Positions 10,343 to 25,300 of a DNA stretch of 64,000 nt are shown here, piece by piece. The DNA is from Beroe forskalii. Its lineage: Eukaryota > Ctenophora > Nuda > Beroida > Beroidae. Under the pieces are notes generated by a model that saw nothing but the letters and a program-made list of their open reading frames with translations, did not search any database and was not told the DNA's origin. Every line of letters starts with the position of its first letter. Within the stretch, counting starts at the first letter, position 1. The stretch spans positions 62,001 through 126,000 of the forward strand of contig WFMF01000458.1 in the NCBI GenBank assembly GCA_011033025.1, in the 5' to 3' direction. Both the position numbers and the translations under genes were made by a program.

Positions 10343-13300
10343 ATGGATGACTATCGGGTCCAATGGATCAAGAACCAAGTCTTCTTATCATTGAATGTGG
10401 AGGATGATGCTTTGTTTGAAGACTTACTGGAAAGAGATGAGTATGCACATACCATGTCTCTCCAGAAGTATTTGGATTATGATGATCCTGAAGCAAGCCA
10501 ATCCATCATTTTCCATCTAGAGGTAAGCTTTTGGAAGTCTACTGAAATCACCCAATCCTAAACTCACATAATGACAGTGAAAATGTGATATTCTGAATGC
10601 CAGTTCAATCATTGAATGTTGCAAAGGGCTTCTGCAATGACCAATTGCAGAGAAACCTGACCATTAGATAAACTTTTATTTACATACCTACCTATCAATT
10701 TTCAATTATAAATTTAACTTTTGCAGACATTTGAGAAGGAAGAAGAGATTGAAGTTGAAATTGAGGTAGCCCCAAAGTTTAGCAGTAACTTTGATGGTTA
10801 GTACCTATTTGATACCTTTGAAGATTTAATGATAGGCTTGTCATCAATCATATTTGGAGAATTGATGATCAGATAATACATAACAGCTATGTCACCATGA
10901 GTTTATTAGCTGTCCAGTGTCCAATGTGTTCAGACAAAGTAATGGATCATGTATTTAGTCAATGGAAATCAAGTGGGGATGTATACTCTCGAAAAATTCA
11001 GCTCTATTACTTATTTAGTTATTGTGAAAACCGTTTTCAGATGATGAAGAAGGGAGCAACCCTAAAACCCCAGAGCAAGCAGCAGATGGAGAGGCTGCTG
11101 AGGAACCCCCACCTCCACAACCCCCAGGAAAGAAGATAGAGATCATCAAGAAAACAATCCATATCATGCATATGGTGCACAGTGAACTTAGTGAAGCAGT
11201 TGTAACAGGTTCTGCTGTTTATTTCTTGAGGACAGTGAACAAGGCTATCCCAGTGCCTACTTCACAACGCCATGCTGATGAGATTGTTCCAGGATATCTT
11301 TCCTTCAGTTTCATGAGTTCTCGACCACTTCCAATTCTAGAGCAGGTGATGGTGAATCTCTTCAGTCCCTTACTTGCCACCTACTCCTTACAAAAGCCCA
11401 AGGATGCAGCAAAGGGTGATAAGAAGGGCAAAGATGCTGCTGAAGAAGCCCCACAAGTGCGCTCTGTAGTGAGAGATGAGTTCCTGATTAACATGTCCAA
11501 GTTCTGCACTCACATCGGCCGAACTATCCAGCAAGTGGAAGGAGAGGTCAGGCTTGACATTCCTGAAATTCAGATTGATGATGTCCAGGCAGCTGCTGGA
11601 AACATGGACATTGTTACCACTCTGGAGGGTGCTGTTGAGAGTTGGGAGAAGGCAATAGCTTCGTGTTTGGAGCAGCAGTTAAAGAAAATTCCTGTGGGTA
11701 ATGGTCCTTTAGCTGAGATTGATTTCTGGAGGGAAAGGAGCTCAGCATTGAGTGCAGTGTGTGAGCAACTTGAGCTTCCAACTGTAAAGAACATGCTAGC
11801 TGTTTTAAAGGTTGCTGAAGTGTCTGTTCTCAGTACATTCGAGCATAATCGAAATGAGCTGAACAAATTCTACACAGAAGCCAAGGATAATGTCCGATTC
11901 CTTTCCACCCTGGAACGACATTTCAAAAATCTCGCCCTTGGTTCAACGTTCAGTGTTGTCATTGATACGATTCCTTCTCTAATGAATGCTCTGCGAATGG
12001 TTTGGATCATTTCCAGGCATTATAACAGAGACGAGAGGATGGTGCCATTGATGGAAAGGATAGCTTGGGAAATATCTGAACACGTTGCTCGTGTTATCAA
12101 CATCAGAGCAATTCTCAGAGAGGTTCCTGAGAACATCAAACAGAGAACTGGTGAGGCCATCACAACCCTCAAAACGTGGAAAAATTCTTATCTCGATGTG
12201 AGAGCCAAGATTGAAGCCTCGGGTAGGGATGCCAGATGGGAGTTTGACAGACGACGTCTATTTGAAAAGACAGACTACATGTCTGCAATATGTCAGGACC
12301 TGCATGACATAGCCCAGGTTATGGAAGAGTTCTACAACATCTTCGGACCTGAGTTGAAGGCAGTCACAGGGGAACCAGAGCGAATTGAAGAGGTGCTGCA
12401 AAGAGTTGATGGACTTATTGAACCATTTGAACAGGTCAAATTTGATATCTGGAATATCAAAAACCAGACCCAATGGAGGCAGGTGATGAACTGGTTCAAT
12501 CAAGAGGTCCTTCTCATAGAGTCAGAGGCTAAGCACTTCATCGATGACTCCTTCAAGACCTTGAGGTCAGCAGAGGGTGCATTCGATATGATCCTCAACT
12601 TCAGACACATCAGATCGAGAGAAGCCATCAATTCTCAGATGATGAAGAAGTTCAATGAGATCCTGACACAGTTCATGAAGGAAGTGGATCTAATGGATTC
12701 CATGTTCAAGGATGGGATCAATAACCCACCCATCTACAAGAATCAGCCTCCAGTTGCTGGAGCCATTGCCTGGTCCAGATCCCTCTTCCATCGCAACAAA
12801 AGGACAGTGCTCAGGTAACTATGCATAGATACGTGATACCTTCTCTGATGCATTTATTTCGATTTTATATTCTATTTCAGGGCCTTGAATCGTTTCAATG
12901 AAATATTGCTTCTCTAAACATTCAGATCAATGAATTCGCTTGCACTCACATAACAACTTTATCTAACTCCTCTCTATTCAGGTTCAAGACCCTCGAAGAG
13001 ATGCTGCAAGGTGAACTAGGGGTCGTTGCCAAGGAACACTACCTCAATACAGCACGACAGATGAAAGCCTTTGAGGATAAGCTGTATGAGAACTGGCTGC
13101 AAAACGTTGAGAATACGCTCAACACTCATCTCAAAAAGCCTATTCTAGCTATTGGTAAGTTGCACTAGCAGATTGTCAGATAAATCATCAGATTTCTTCC
13201 ATCTTGTCGAAAACAACATACACCCTGCCTGCACTTTGAAGCTTTTAAATTGCAGCTTCATGCTTGAATTTTATACTTCTAACTTCCTTCTCTACAGGAG

Positions 13301-16300
13301 TTTCTCCATCTGCTGATGTAGAACAGGAAGCTAACGAGGCAAGTGACCAGGGCGGGGCTCCTCAGTACTACGTCAACTTCTCTCCGGAACTCACCGAGAT
13401 CATCACGGAGACCAAATACCTCGAACAGCTTGGGTAATTATACACGAAAGACTGGTAAAGCTGGGAAATCTGAAACTTTTATCTAAATAATTTCATGGTT
13501 AATTTCAATTTTGAATTACTTTTCCCAAAAAGAATTACCATCAACTTCCTTCCATACTAATGCTTACAACCAAGTACCGTCAGGTTCATGGTTCCTGAGC
13601 TAGCTCGGAACGTTGCCCTCCAAGAGGAGAAGTTCTCGCGGTACGTTGACGGTTTGAAGAGGATGCTAGCTCGTTATTACGACGCTCTGGCACTGCTGAA
13701 CACGGCTGAGATGCAGCTCCTAGACGACCATATCAAGGACTTGCAGAGGGTCCTGAGGGCTGGGTACAAGAGACTCAACTGGAACTCGCTGGGTATTCCA
13801 GACTTCATTGGACGATGCAGCCACGCTATCGGTTGGTTGTTTCTGAATCTTACCCTCCGTCATAATCTATTTTAATTAATTTGACCAAAAGCCAATTAAT
13901 GCTGCGGTATTTTTCATGAATAGTCGAACGTGAAAGAACGCACAAAATAGCCATACTCATCCTTTCACTCATTGCAGGCAAGTTCGAGTCTCTGGTCAAC
14001 CAGATTCAGAAGAACGCAGATGACATCAACGCTCGTCTGACGATGATAGAGACTGCTGACATGTTCAAAACCCCGCCCCCTCTGGCTGGAGGTCTGCCTA
14101 GAGATGCTAAGGACTACTTCGAGTACATAGAGATACACAGGGCTAAGACAGTGGAGACTCTGTCTCAGAAGTACCGGGCTATTGGACCTCTTCTTACCAA
14201 GATGGAGGGTCTAGTGGTCAACACCAACACTGGCAAGAGTACCAAACTCAAGTCTTACTATGCCTACTGGGAGAAACGCGCTTTCGAGGCTCTCGAGAAG
14301 GTTTGTAGTTGAGATATTCATCACAATTTTCCCTATGCATGGAAATGGACGTATTTTCCAGAAATCGTAATAATGTGATTAACAGATTAAAAGAACGATA
14401 GCCAGATTATCGATATATCCATCAGCTTTTTGAATAATTATCGATCCCATTCTCTTTCAGATGGTGACCTCTAACCTGTCCAACTTCAACGCTCAACTCC
14501 AGTCCAAGATGCTGTTCAGTGTTGACGCGATGCTTTCTCCCCCGGACATCATCGTCAACCCACCTTACAACGAGCTGTTCAAGCATCTCATGCAGGTAAC
14601 CACGTGACCTGATCACGTGACTCATCACGTGATCCTTTGTACACTGCAGCTGTGCAGAGGAGCTTGCGATATTCATTTTGCTGCATGGATACGGGCTATT
14701 TTCGTGCTCCAATTATAGTTTAACAGCACACATTGCAAGCAAAACAATGATTCCAATGAAGTTATACGGATAAAATGTAAATATTCTGTAAGCGTGTTAC
14801 TGCTTGAGAGTATAGATTTATTGGCAACAGCGTAAGAAATTATCGAAAATAAGGAATGATTTGGTGCAATTCGGGTACCATTCCCTAACACCTCCCCTTA
14901 TCCTTCAGTCTGTGCGAGGTTGTATTGAGAGCACTAAGAACTTCACAAGATGGATGTCTGGAACTTGTCTGGAAGTGCCTCCCCAAGGGGAGCAGGATGA
15001 TGACTTGGTGGTGTTCAGCTTCCACTCTGACATCCAGAATGTGGCTGCTATCTCAGAACTGTCTCTCCAAGTGTCTCAGACCATCACCAAGAGCTTGGGA
15101 TCGTGAGTTGCTTTTAGCTTCGACACAGACGCAAGACTGTTGAATCTCTTGAGTGTCAATTTTCTTTATTTCGGTGTATGGTATAGTGTTGAAAAATTCA
15201 AAATTTAAGATGATTTTCGTCGTAATTCACAATCAATGCTGTCATTGACCTTAAATAAACCTTCAATCTAGCCACTGAATTTCCAGCCCTCCCTTCACCA
15301 GGCTGAAGAACGTGCTGAACAAGTGGAAGAAGTACCGTCCCCTGTGGAAGCTGGATAAGACTATCATGATGGAGAAGTTTGCTGCTAAGAAACCCAGCTG
15401 TGTGTCGTATGATGAGAAGCTTCAGAGTTACTGCTCTCTCAAGGAACAGGTAGGAGGGTAGGGGATTTCCTTTAGGGTGTATTTCCCTGTTGTAGCCAGT
15501 GAAAATAAATTGGCATTTGCTCACTAAATGAACACAAATCCTAATTTCTGAAAGTATCAATAATCATAATTTTATCTTATCCTAATAAGATCCTATTTTC
15601 TAATATTTAACTCGTTGTCAGGTTGGTAATCAGCCGATGGTAAAGGAAGTGGACTTCATCAGACTTCACCTTGGTCCTCTGGCTGAAAGCGTACAGGAGA
15701 ATGCTAACGCATGGGTCTCAAGTCTAGGTACTAACGAGTTCATTATTGACTCTGATCTCAATTTGATCTGCCATGTTCAATATTCCATCTTTGAGAATTT
15801 GGATACTTGGATAGAAATATGATACGTATGTTTCTATCAGCCACACTTACTCATTACGTCCTCTTGCCAGGTAAGCTGCTGAACATCTCCGCTCACGACA
15901 ACATGCTGAGTCTGAACAGCTCCATCAACCAGCTGAAGAATGATCTGGAACGGGCACCAGACACTCTGGAAGACCTCAAGTTCGTGCTGAAGACGATCAG
16001 CAACATCCAGGACATCAGTCTGGATGTGGAGACCAGAGCAAGGGACATCAAGGAGAGGTGGGTTTGGTTTGAAGATTTTGGAGGGGTAACATTAAGTGGG
16101 GTCGCATTCAAAATTGTTCTTAATTTTGTCGGGATTTTTTAACGACGCAATTTCATGATCTTGTGATAAATACATGGTACCTGAATCATGAATGTTTCTT
16201 CCAACAACTTCCACCCTCTTTCAGGTACCGTACCCTGAGGATGTACGATGTGGATGTACCTGAGAAGGAGTTCACTATGTGCGAGAAGATAGATGATGAG

Positions 16301-19300
16301 TGGGAGTTCCTCTTCCAACAGAGCAGAAGGGTAAGTTATGTGATTCAGCATGGCCTGGGGTGAATTTTCAAATATCTATGGTTTTCATCTCTATTCCTCT
16401 ACTCTTCACTGTATTGATCTCCAGATATTCAGTGCAATCCAAACACTCTTCTAACGCCATCTAATTCTTTTTTTCTAAAACGATCCATTCCATGTTATTA
16501 ACCCAATTCATTTCAGGTAAACCAGAGCCTGGTGTCAGTAAAGAAGAAGTTCACTGAGATCACCCTGACCCAGGTTGAGAAGTTCAAGGAAGAGCTCTCA
16601 GAGTTCCGTGAGAAGTTCCTCAAGGAAGGTCCTGGCTCTGTTGGTTATGACCTGGACAAGGGTATCACCCAGCAGAAAACATTCAAAGAACTCTTCGAGA
16701 AGTACCAGATAGAGAGACAGGAGTTAGCTAATGCAGAGAAGCTGTTTGGTCTACCAATCAGCATGTATCCTGATATGATCTCGCTGGAGACTGACATGCA
16801 TGGATATGACATGATCTACAGTCTGTATGCTGACCAGAAGAAGGCTCAAGAAGAGTGGTCTCAGACCCTCTGGGCTAACCTCAATATCTCCATCCTATCC
16901 GAAGGTATCGAGGTCTTCTTGAAAAGGCTCAGAAAGTTCCCAAAGAACATCAGGGCCATGGGTATCTGCAACATCCTGGAAGCCAAGATGAAAGAGTTCA
17001 AAGATTCCATTCCACTCTTCCAAGATCTGAAGAACGATGCCCTGAGAGAGCGTCACTGGAAGAAACTGCTCGAACTTACCGGAAAGAGCTTCGAAATGAA
17101 CCCCGACACCTTCACTCTAGATCAGTTGTTTGCAATGGAGCTTCATAACTTCAGCGAAGTGATTGCTGACATCACTACAAGCGCTGTGAAGGAGTTGAGT
17201 ATTGAAATGGGTCTCAAGGAGATCATTGAAATCTGGAACAGCACCAAGTTCAATGTTCTCAAGTACTCCAAGGGTGGACAGGACAGAGGTTTCGTTCTGG
17301 GGCCAGTGGAGGAGATCATGCAGTCCTTGGATGACAATGCCATGAACTTGCAGAGCATGTCTGCTTCACGATTCGTTGGTCCATTCCTGGAAAATGTCCA
17401 GAGTTGGGAGAAGAAGCTGTCCCACATCTCAGAAGTCGTAGAGGTTTGGATGGTGGTGCAAAGAAAGTGGATGTACTTAGAGGGTATCTTCATTGGTGGC
17501 GACATCAGACATCAGCTGCCAGAGGAAGCCAAGAAGTTCGATATCATCGATAAGTCGTTCAAGAAGATCATGAACGACACAGCCAAGACCATGGTTGTCC
17601 TCGATGCCTGTCACGCTGACGCTCGACTTCAAACCCTGGAGAAACTCAGTGCTGATCTAGAGAAATGCCAGAAGTCACTGAATGACTACCTGGACTCCAA
17701 GAGGAATGCCTTCCCAAGATTCTTCTTCATTTCCGATGATGAGCTGTTATCTATCCTGGGTTCTTCACAGGCTACCTGTGTCCAGGAGCACATGATCAAG
17801 ATGTACGACAACATCAAGTCTCTGAAGTTTGAAATGGGTGCTGCAGATGAGTACATTGCTCAAGCCATGGTGTCCAGTGAAGGAGAGACCATGGACTTCA
17901 GAACAGCCATCCCAGCTGAGGGCAGAGTGGAGGACTGGATGACAAACGTTCTGAACGAAATGAGAAAAACCAACAGGCTCCTCACCAAAGAATCGGTGTT
18001 CTACTACTCACACAACATGAAGAGGATAGACTGGATGTCTAACTACCAGGGTATGATTGTCCTCGCTGGAAACCAGATCTGGTGGACTTGGGAAGTGGAG
18101 GATGTCTTCAACAAAGTGAAGAAGGGAGACAAACTGGCCATGAAGAACTACAGTGTGAAGATGCACAGCCAGATCCACGAACTGGTCAACAGAGTCAGGG
18201 AGAAGCTGTCTTCTAACGATCGTAAGAAGTACAATGCTGTCCTGATTATTGATGTCCACGCTCGAGATATTGTTGACGGCTTCGTTCGAGACAGTATCCT
18301 CGATATCCGAGAATTTGAGTGGGAGTCTCAGCTGAGGTTCTACTGGGAACGGGACATTGACAACTTGCAGTGTCGCCAGTGTACGGGTACCTTTGACTAC
18401 GGTTACGAGTACATGGGTCTGAACGGTAGGCTGGTTATCACACCCCTCACTGACAGGATCTACCTGACCATGACTCAGGCTCTGTCCATGTACCTGGGTA
18501 CTGCACCAGCTGGACCAGCCGGTACTGGAAAGACGGAGACTGTCAAGGATCTGGCTAAAGCTTTCGGGTTACTGTGTCTTGTCACCAACTGTGGTGAGGG
18601 TATGGATTTCAAAGCTATCGGTAAGATCTTCTCTGGTCTGTGTCAGTGTGGTGCTTGGGGTTGTTTCGATGAGTTCAACCGTATTGATGTCTCTGTGTTA
18701 TCTGTCATTTCCTCGCAGATTAAGACAATCCAGAACGCTCTGATCATGAAGCTGGATAGGTTCCAGTTTGAGGGTACAGAGATCGCCATGGACGGCAGGA
18801 TGGGTATTTACATCACGATGAACCCTGGTTACGCTGGCCGTACTGAACTGCCTGAGAGTGTAAAAGCTCTCTTCCGACCTGTGGTGGTAATCGTTCCAGA
18901 TCTCCAGCAGATTTGTGAGATTATGTTGTTCTCTGAGGGATTCGAAATGGCTAAAGTCCTTGCAAAGAAGATGACAGTCCTGTACAAGTTGGCTAAGGAA
19001 CAGCTGTCCAAACAGCACCATTACGATTTCGGTTTACGTGCTCTGAAAGCTGTGCTGGTCATGGCTGGAGAACTCAAGAGAGGATCAGCTGACTTGCCCG
19101 AAGATACTGTGCTTATGAGAGCTCTTCGTGACATGAATCTCCCCAAGTTTATCTTTGAGGACGTGCCTCTTTTCCTGGGTTTGATCGGAGATCTCTTCCC
19201 TGGATTGGATTGCCCTCGAGTCAGATATCCCAAGTTCAATGATGCTGTAGAGGACGCTTTCACTGAACACGGCTTTGTCATGTTGCCTGACCAGGTTGAT

Positions 19301-22300
19301 AAAGTAATCCAGATGTACGAGACTATGTTGACCCGTCACACCACTATGATTGTAGGTCCCACTGGTGGAGGTAAGAGTGCTGTCATCGACACTCTCTGCC
19401 GGGCTCAAACCAAGCTGAGCATCCCAACCAAACTCTACACCATGAATCCTAAAGCTGTCACAGTCGTAGAACTGTACGGTATCCTAGATCCAGTGACTCG
19501 AGACTGGACTGATGGTCTGCTCTCCAACATCTTCAGGGAGATTAACCAGCCTACAGAGAAGAAAGAGAAGAGGTACATTCTCTTTGACGGTGATGTCGAT
19601 GCCCTTTGGGTGGAGAACATGAACTCTGTGATGGATGACAACAAGCTCCTGACCCTGGCTAACGGTGAGCGTATGAGGCTGCAGTCTCACGTTGCTCTGC
19701 TGTTCGAAGTGGCTGATCTGCAGTACGCTTCCCCTGCTACTGTATCACGGTGTGGTATGGTCTACGTGGATCCCAAGAACTTGAAGTATGAGCCTTTCTG
19801 GAGACGATGGATCAACGGCCGATCAGTCAAATCGGAACAAGAAGCATTCGATGCCTTCTTCAACAAATACGTTCCCCCACTTCTCGAGCTTATCCTTGAG
19901 GGAGTTATGGCTGGTAAGAATGTTCCTAAACTGAAGACGATCGTCCCAATTTCCGATCTGAGGATGGTCACACAACTCAGTGTTATTCTCGATGCTCTGA
20001 TTCCAGACGTTGGTGAGAGTGGTCAGACCGCTTCTACATTGGGCACTGATACAATGGAGGCTGTATTCCTGTCAGCACTCTGCTTCTCTCTGGGAGGTCC
20101 ACTCCTTGAGGACGGAAGAGTCAAGTTCGATGAATACCTCAAACAACTTGCTTCTCTCGGTTCTGCCAATGCCGACACTGCTAAACCTGGCGAGATACCA
20201 TGTAGCAAAGCTACGCTCTTCGATTACTTCTTCGATATTGAAGCAAATGAATGGAAAGCATGGTCTCTGGCAGTAGAACCATACATACACGATCCTGAGC
20301 GGCTGTTCACTGAGGTCTTGGTGCCGACTGTCGACACCACCAGAGCAACATGGCTCATTGAGCACATGATCAGGGTTCGTCAACCTATTGTCCTGGTTGG
20401 TGAAACTGGAACATCTAAAACAGCTACAGTTCAGGATGTGCTGAGAGGAGTGGACAGAGAGTCTAACCTGATCCTGAACATCAACTTCTCGTCAAGAACA
20501 ACTTCACTCGATGTCCAGAGGAACTTGGAGTCCAATGTTGAGAAGAGGACCAAAGACTCGTTCGGACCTCCTGCTGGTAAGAAGTTGCTGGTCTTCATGG
20601 ACGACATGAACATGCCTGTGGTTGACACATACGGTACCCAGCAACCTATTGAGTTGCTCAAGCTGCTTCTGGAGAAGGGTGGAATGTACGATCGAGGCAA
20701 AGACATGCAATGGAGGTTCTTCAGGGATATTTCGTACCTTGCTGCAATGGGTAAAGCTGGTGGTGGTAGGAACGAAGTTAACCCTAGGTTCTTAGCCCTG
20801 TTCGCTGTGTTCAACATGGTGTTCCCAGAGGAAGACACCCTGCAGCACATCTACGCTACCATTCTCAAGGGTCATCTACAAACCTTCAAGAAGGAGATTC
20901 AAGACCTTGCCACTCCCATCACTAAAGTCACTCTCGAGCTGTACTCTACCATTGTGAAGGAGCTCCCACCGACTCCCTCCAAATTCCACTACATCTTCAA
21001 TCTCAGGGATCTATCTAGGGTTTACTATGGTCTGTCTCTTACTCTTCCTGAACGCTACTCCGACTGTCAATCCTTCATCAGGGTTTGGAGAAACGAGTGC
21101 CTTCGTATCTTCCACGACAGGCTCATCAGTGCGGAAGACAAAGCTTTAGTTCAGGGTCACATGAACGATCTTGTTACCTCAAACTTCAGGGATACTTCTG
21201 ATGTTGTTCTGAGGAATCCCATCTTGTTTGGTGACTACCGAGCTGCCCTGAATCCTGAGACTGAACCCCGAGTTTACGAAGATCTCCAGGACTTTGATGC
21301 TTCAGGTGCTCTCTTCACGGAGATTCTGGAAGAATACAACCAAACCTTCAACCCCATGAACATTGTCCTGTTCGAGGATGCTCTGGACCACGCTACCCGT
21401 ATACACCGTGTGTTGAGGATGGTAAACGGTCATGCTCTACTGGTTGGTGTGGGTGGCTCAGGAAAACAGAGTCTCACCAGACTTGCTGCATTCGCTGCTG
21501 GCTGTGACATCTTCGAGATTCAGCTCTGCAGAGGTTACAACGAGGAAAGCTTCAAGGAGGACCTGAAGATCCTGTACAACAAGTTGGGTATTGACAACAA
21601 ACCCACTGTGTTCCTGTTCGCTGAGGGCCATGTGGTCGAGGAAGGATTCCTGGAGTTGGTAAACAACATGTTAACCACTGGACAGGTTCCTGCCCTCTTC
21701 CCTGATGACGAGAAGGAAGCTATCATTGGAAATGTCAGGGATGAAGTGCAGAAGGCTGGCATCAACCCAAACAAGGAAAACTGCTGGAACTACTTCATCA
21801 AGAAGGCGTCTGGTAACCTGCATATTGTGTTGTCCATGTCTCCTGTCGGTGATGTCCTGAGGACTAGATGTCGTAACTTCCCTGGTCTGGTCAATGGAAC
21901 TGTCATTGATTGGTTCCTCCCGTGGCCGGTGCAGGCTCTGGAAGCTGTGGCATCCACCTTCCTGGGAGGAGAGAACGCTCTCATCCCAGAAATCCACAGA
22001 GAGAATCTCATCAAACATATCGTGCTGGTCCACCAAGCTGTCATTTCATCCAGTACCAAGTTCCAAACTATGCTCAGGAGGGTTAACTACGTCACTCCTA
22101 AGAACTACCTTGATTTTGTTAGCACATTCCTGCGTCTCCTTGAGGAGAAAGACAACTTCGTCTTGAATCAGTGTAATCGTCTTGAAGTCGGTCTCTCCAA
22201 ACTTGTGGAAGCCTCGACACAGATTGACGAGCTCAAAGCAAAGCTGGAAGTTCAGAAAGTGGCAGTAAACGCTAAGACCACTTCGTGTAACGAGCTGTTA

Positions 22301-25300
22301 AAAGAAATCGAGCAGCGTGAAGAAGTTACAAAGCTGAAACAGAAAGAGGCCGTCAAAAAGAGTGCAGATATGGAGGAACAAAACAAGTTGATCATCGTGG
22401 AGAAATCAGAAGCTGAGGAAGCATTGAATCAAGCTCTACCAGCCCTGGAAGCTGCCAGGAAAGCCCTAGAGAATCTAGACAAACGTGATGTTGTTGAGAT
22501 CAAATCATTCGCAACACCCCCGAAACCTGTGCAGGCTGTGTGCGAATGTGTGCTCGTTGTGCGTGGTATTCGGGATGTTTCCTGGAAGAGTGCCAAAGCA
22601 ATGATGTCAGAGCCTAACTTCCTCCACAATCTCATGAACCTCAACGTTGACGGAATTACCAATGCCCAAGTGAGGACTGTGAGGAACATTATGAAGGAAA
22701 ATCCGGAGTGTAACTCAGAACGTATGCAGTCCATTTCCAATGCTGGTGCTGGTCTACTGGAGTTCGTAACTGCTATCCTGGGTTACTGTGCTGTTGCCAG
22801 GGAGATCAAACCCAAGCGAGAGAAAGTGGCAAAGCTCGAGAAGAACTTCACGATCAGTAAGCGTGAGCTGGATCGTATCACTGCTGAGTGTGGCAGCTTG
22901 TCTGCAGAACTGGAGGAACTCGGAAGGAAGTTCGAAGAGGCGATGTCTGAGAAGCAACAACTTCAAGACGAAGCCGAACTTATGGGTAAACGTCTGGATG
23001 CAGCACAGAAGCTCATCTCTGGTCTGTCCTCTGAAAAGTCCAGATGGAGCACTGATCTCGAGGGTCTTGTAACCCGACGAACCTGTCTCCTGGGAGACTG
23101 TATGGCTGGTTCAGCTTTCCTCTGTTACGTGGGAGCATTCAGCTTCGAGTTCCGTGAGGAACTACTTAGAGAAGTCTGGGAGAGCGATCTCAGAGAGAGG
23201 GGCATTCCGATGTCAGAACCCTTCAAGTTGGAGAGTCTCCTGACTAACGATGTCGAGATCAGTAGGTGGACTTCAGAGAGTCTGCCTCCTGATGAGCTGT
23301 CTGTCCAGAACGGTATCCTGACAACCCAAGGAAGTAGGTTCCCACTATGTATTGATCCTCAGCAACAGGCTCTCAACTGGATCACCAAGAGAGAAGAGAA
23401 GAACAACCTCAAAGTTTGTACTTTCAATGATGGCGACTTCTTGAAGCAACTTGAACTTGCAATCAAATACGGGTTCCCATTCTTGTTCAAAGATGTTGAT
23501 GAGTACATTGATCCTGTCATTGACAATGTCCTGGAGAGGAACATCAAGGGAACTGGACAGAGACAGTTCATCGTTCTTGGTGACAAAGAAGTTGACTACG
23601 ATCCTAACTTCCGACTGTATCTCGATACCAAACTGGCTAACCCCAAGTACAGCCCTGGAGTGTTTGGTAAATCCATGGTTATCAACTACACTGTAACGCT
23701 GAGAGGTCTGGAGGATCAGTTGCTCAGTGTCATTGTGAAGAATGAGCGTCCTGAACTTGAGGAGCAACGTGAGAAGTTGATCCAGGAAACGTTCCAGAAC
23801 AAACAAAACCTGAAGGACCTTGAGGACACTCTACTCCGAGAGTTGGCTAACTCTACCGGTAACATGCTTGATAACACTGAGCTGATCTCCACGCTGGAGG
23901 ATACCAAGACCAAGGCTGCTGAGGTAACTGAGAAGCTGAAGTTGTCCGTGAAAACTGGAGTTGATATTGAGAGAGCTCGTGATGGGTACAGGAAGGCTGC
24001 GAACAGAGGTGCTGTCCTCTTCTTCGTGTTGTCAGACATGTCTGTCATCAGTCCTATGTACCAGTACTCTCTCATGGCGTTCCTGGAGGTGTTCAACATC
24101 TCGCTCAAGAGATCACTGCCTGATTCTCTGCTAAACAAACGTCTCAAGAACATCATTGATACTCTCACCCAGAACATCTACTCCTACGCTTGTACTGGTC
24201 TCTTCGAGGTGCACAAACTGCTCTTCTCCTTCCAGATGACCATCAAGATTCTGCAAGCAAGAAACGAGCTGAGACCTGAAGATCTGGACTTCTTCGTCAA
24301 AGGTAACATCTCCCTTGAGAAGAGTGCCCGACGCAAGCCCCATGCCTGGATCCCTGATCAAGGTTGGGAAGACATGGTAAAGTTCGGAGAGATCTGCAGT
24401 GGTGATGTTGGTGATATCCCTGGAATGGTGGAGAGAGCTGGAGACCAGTGGAAGGCATGGAGTGACCAGGACGACCCGGAGGCTAGAACACTGCCAGGAG
24501 GACTGGGCGACAAGCTGGATGAGTTTAGGAAGCTGTGTTTGCTGAAGTGCTTCCGTGTTGACAGGGTCTACAGGGGTGTCACTAACTATGTGACTGCCAA
24601 GATGGGAGAGAAGTTTGTCACTCCACCGGTGGTGACATTTGAAGCTATATTCGAGCAGTCGTCTCCCATATCCCCCGTTGTGTTCATCCTCAGTCCTGGT
24701 TCTGATCCAGCTTCTGATCTGATGAAGCTGGCTGATAGGACAGGTTTCGGAGGAAACAGACTCAAGTTCCTTGCTATGGGTCAGGGTCAAGAGAAAACTG
24801 CTCTACAACTGCTGGACACTGCCATCACCAGAGGACAGTGGCTTATGTTGCAGAACTGTCACTTGTTGGTGAACTGGCTGGTTGACTTGGAGAAGGCATT
24901 GGAAAAGATCCAGAAGCCTCACCCTGAGTTCAGGCTCTGGCTGACCACTGAACCAACTCCCAGGTTCCCTGTTGGTATTTTGCAGCGATCATTCAAGGTC
25001 GTCACAGAGCCTCCCAATGGATTGAAGCTGAACTTGCGTCAAACCTACGTCAAGATTCCCTCCAACGCTCTCCAGGATTGCTCGCACAAAGCATTCCCTG
25101 AACTCCTGTTCGTGCTGAGTTTCTTCCATGCTGTGGTTCAGGAGAGGAGGAAGTACGGTAAGATCGGGTGGAACATCCCCTACGATTTCAATGAATCTGA
25201 TCTCCGAGTGTGTATGGAACTCATGAAAACCTACCTGGACAAAGCTACGGAGATAGATGGAAAGATCCCATGGAGCTCCCTCAAGTATCTGATCGGTGAA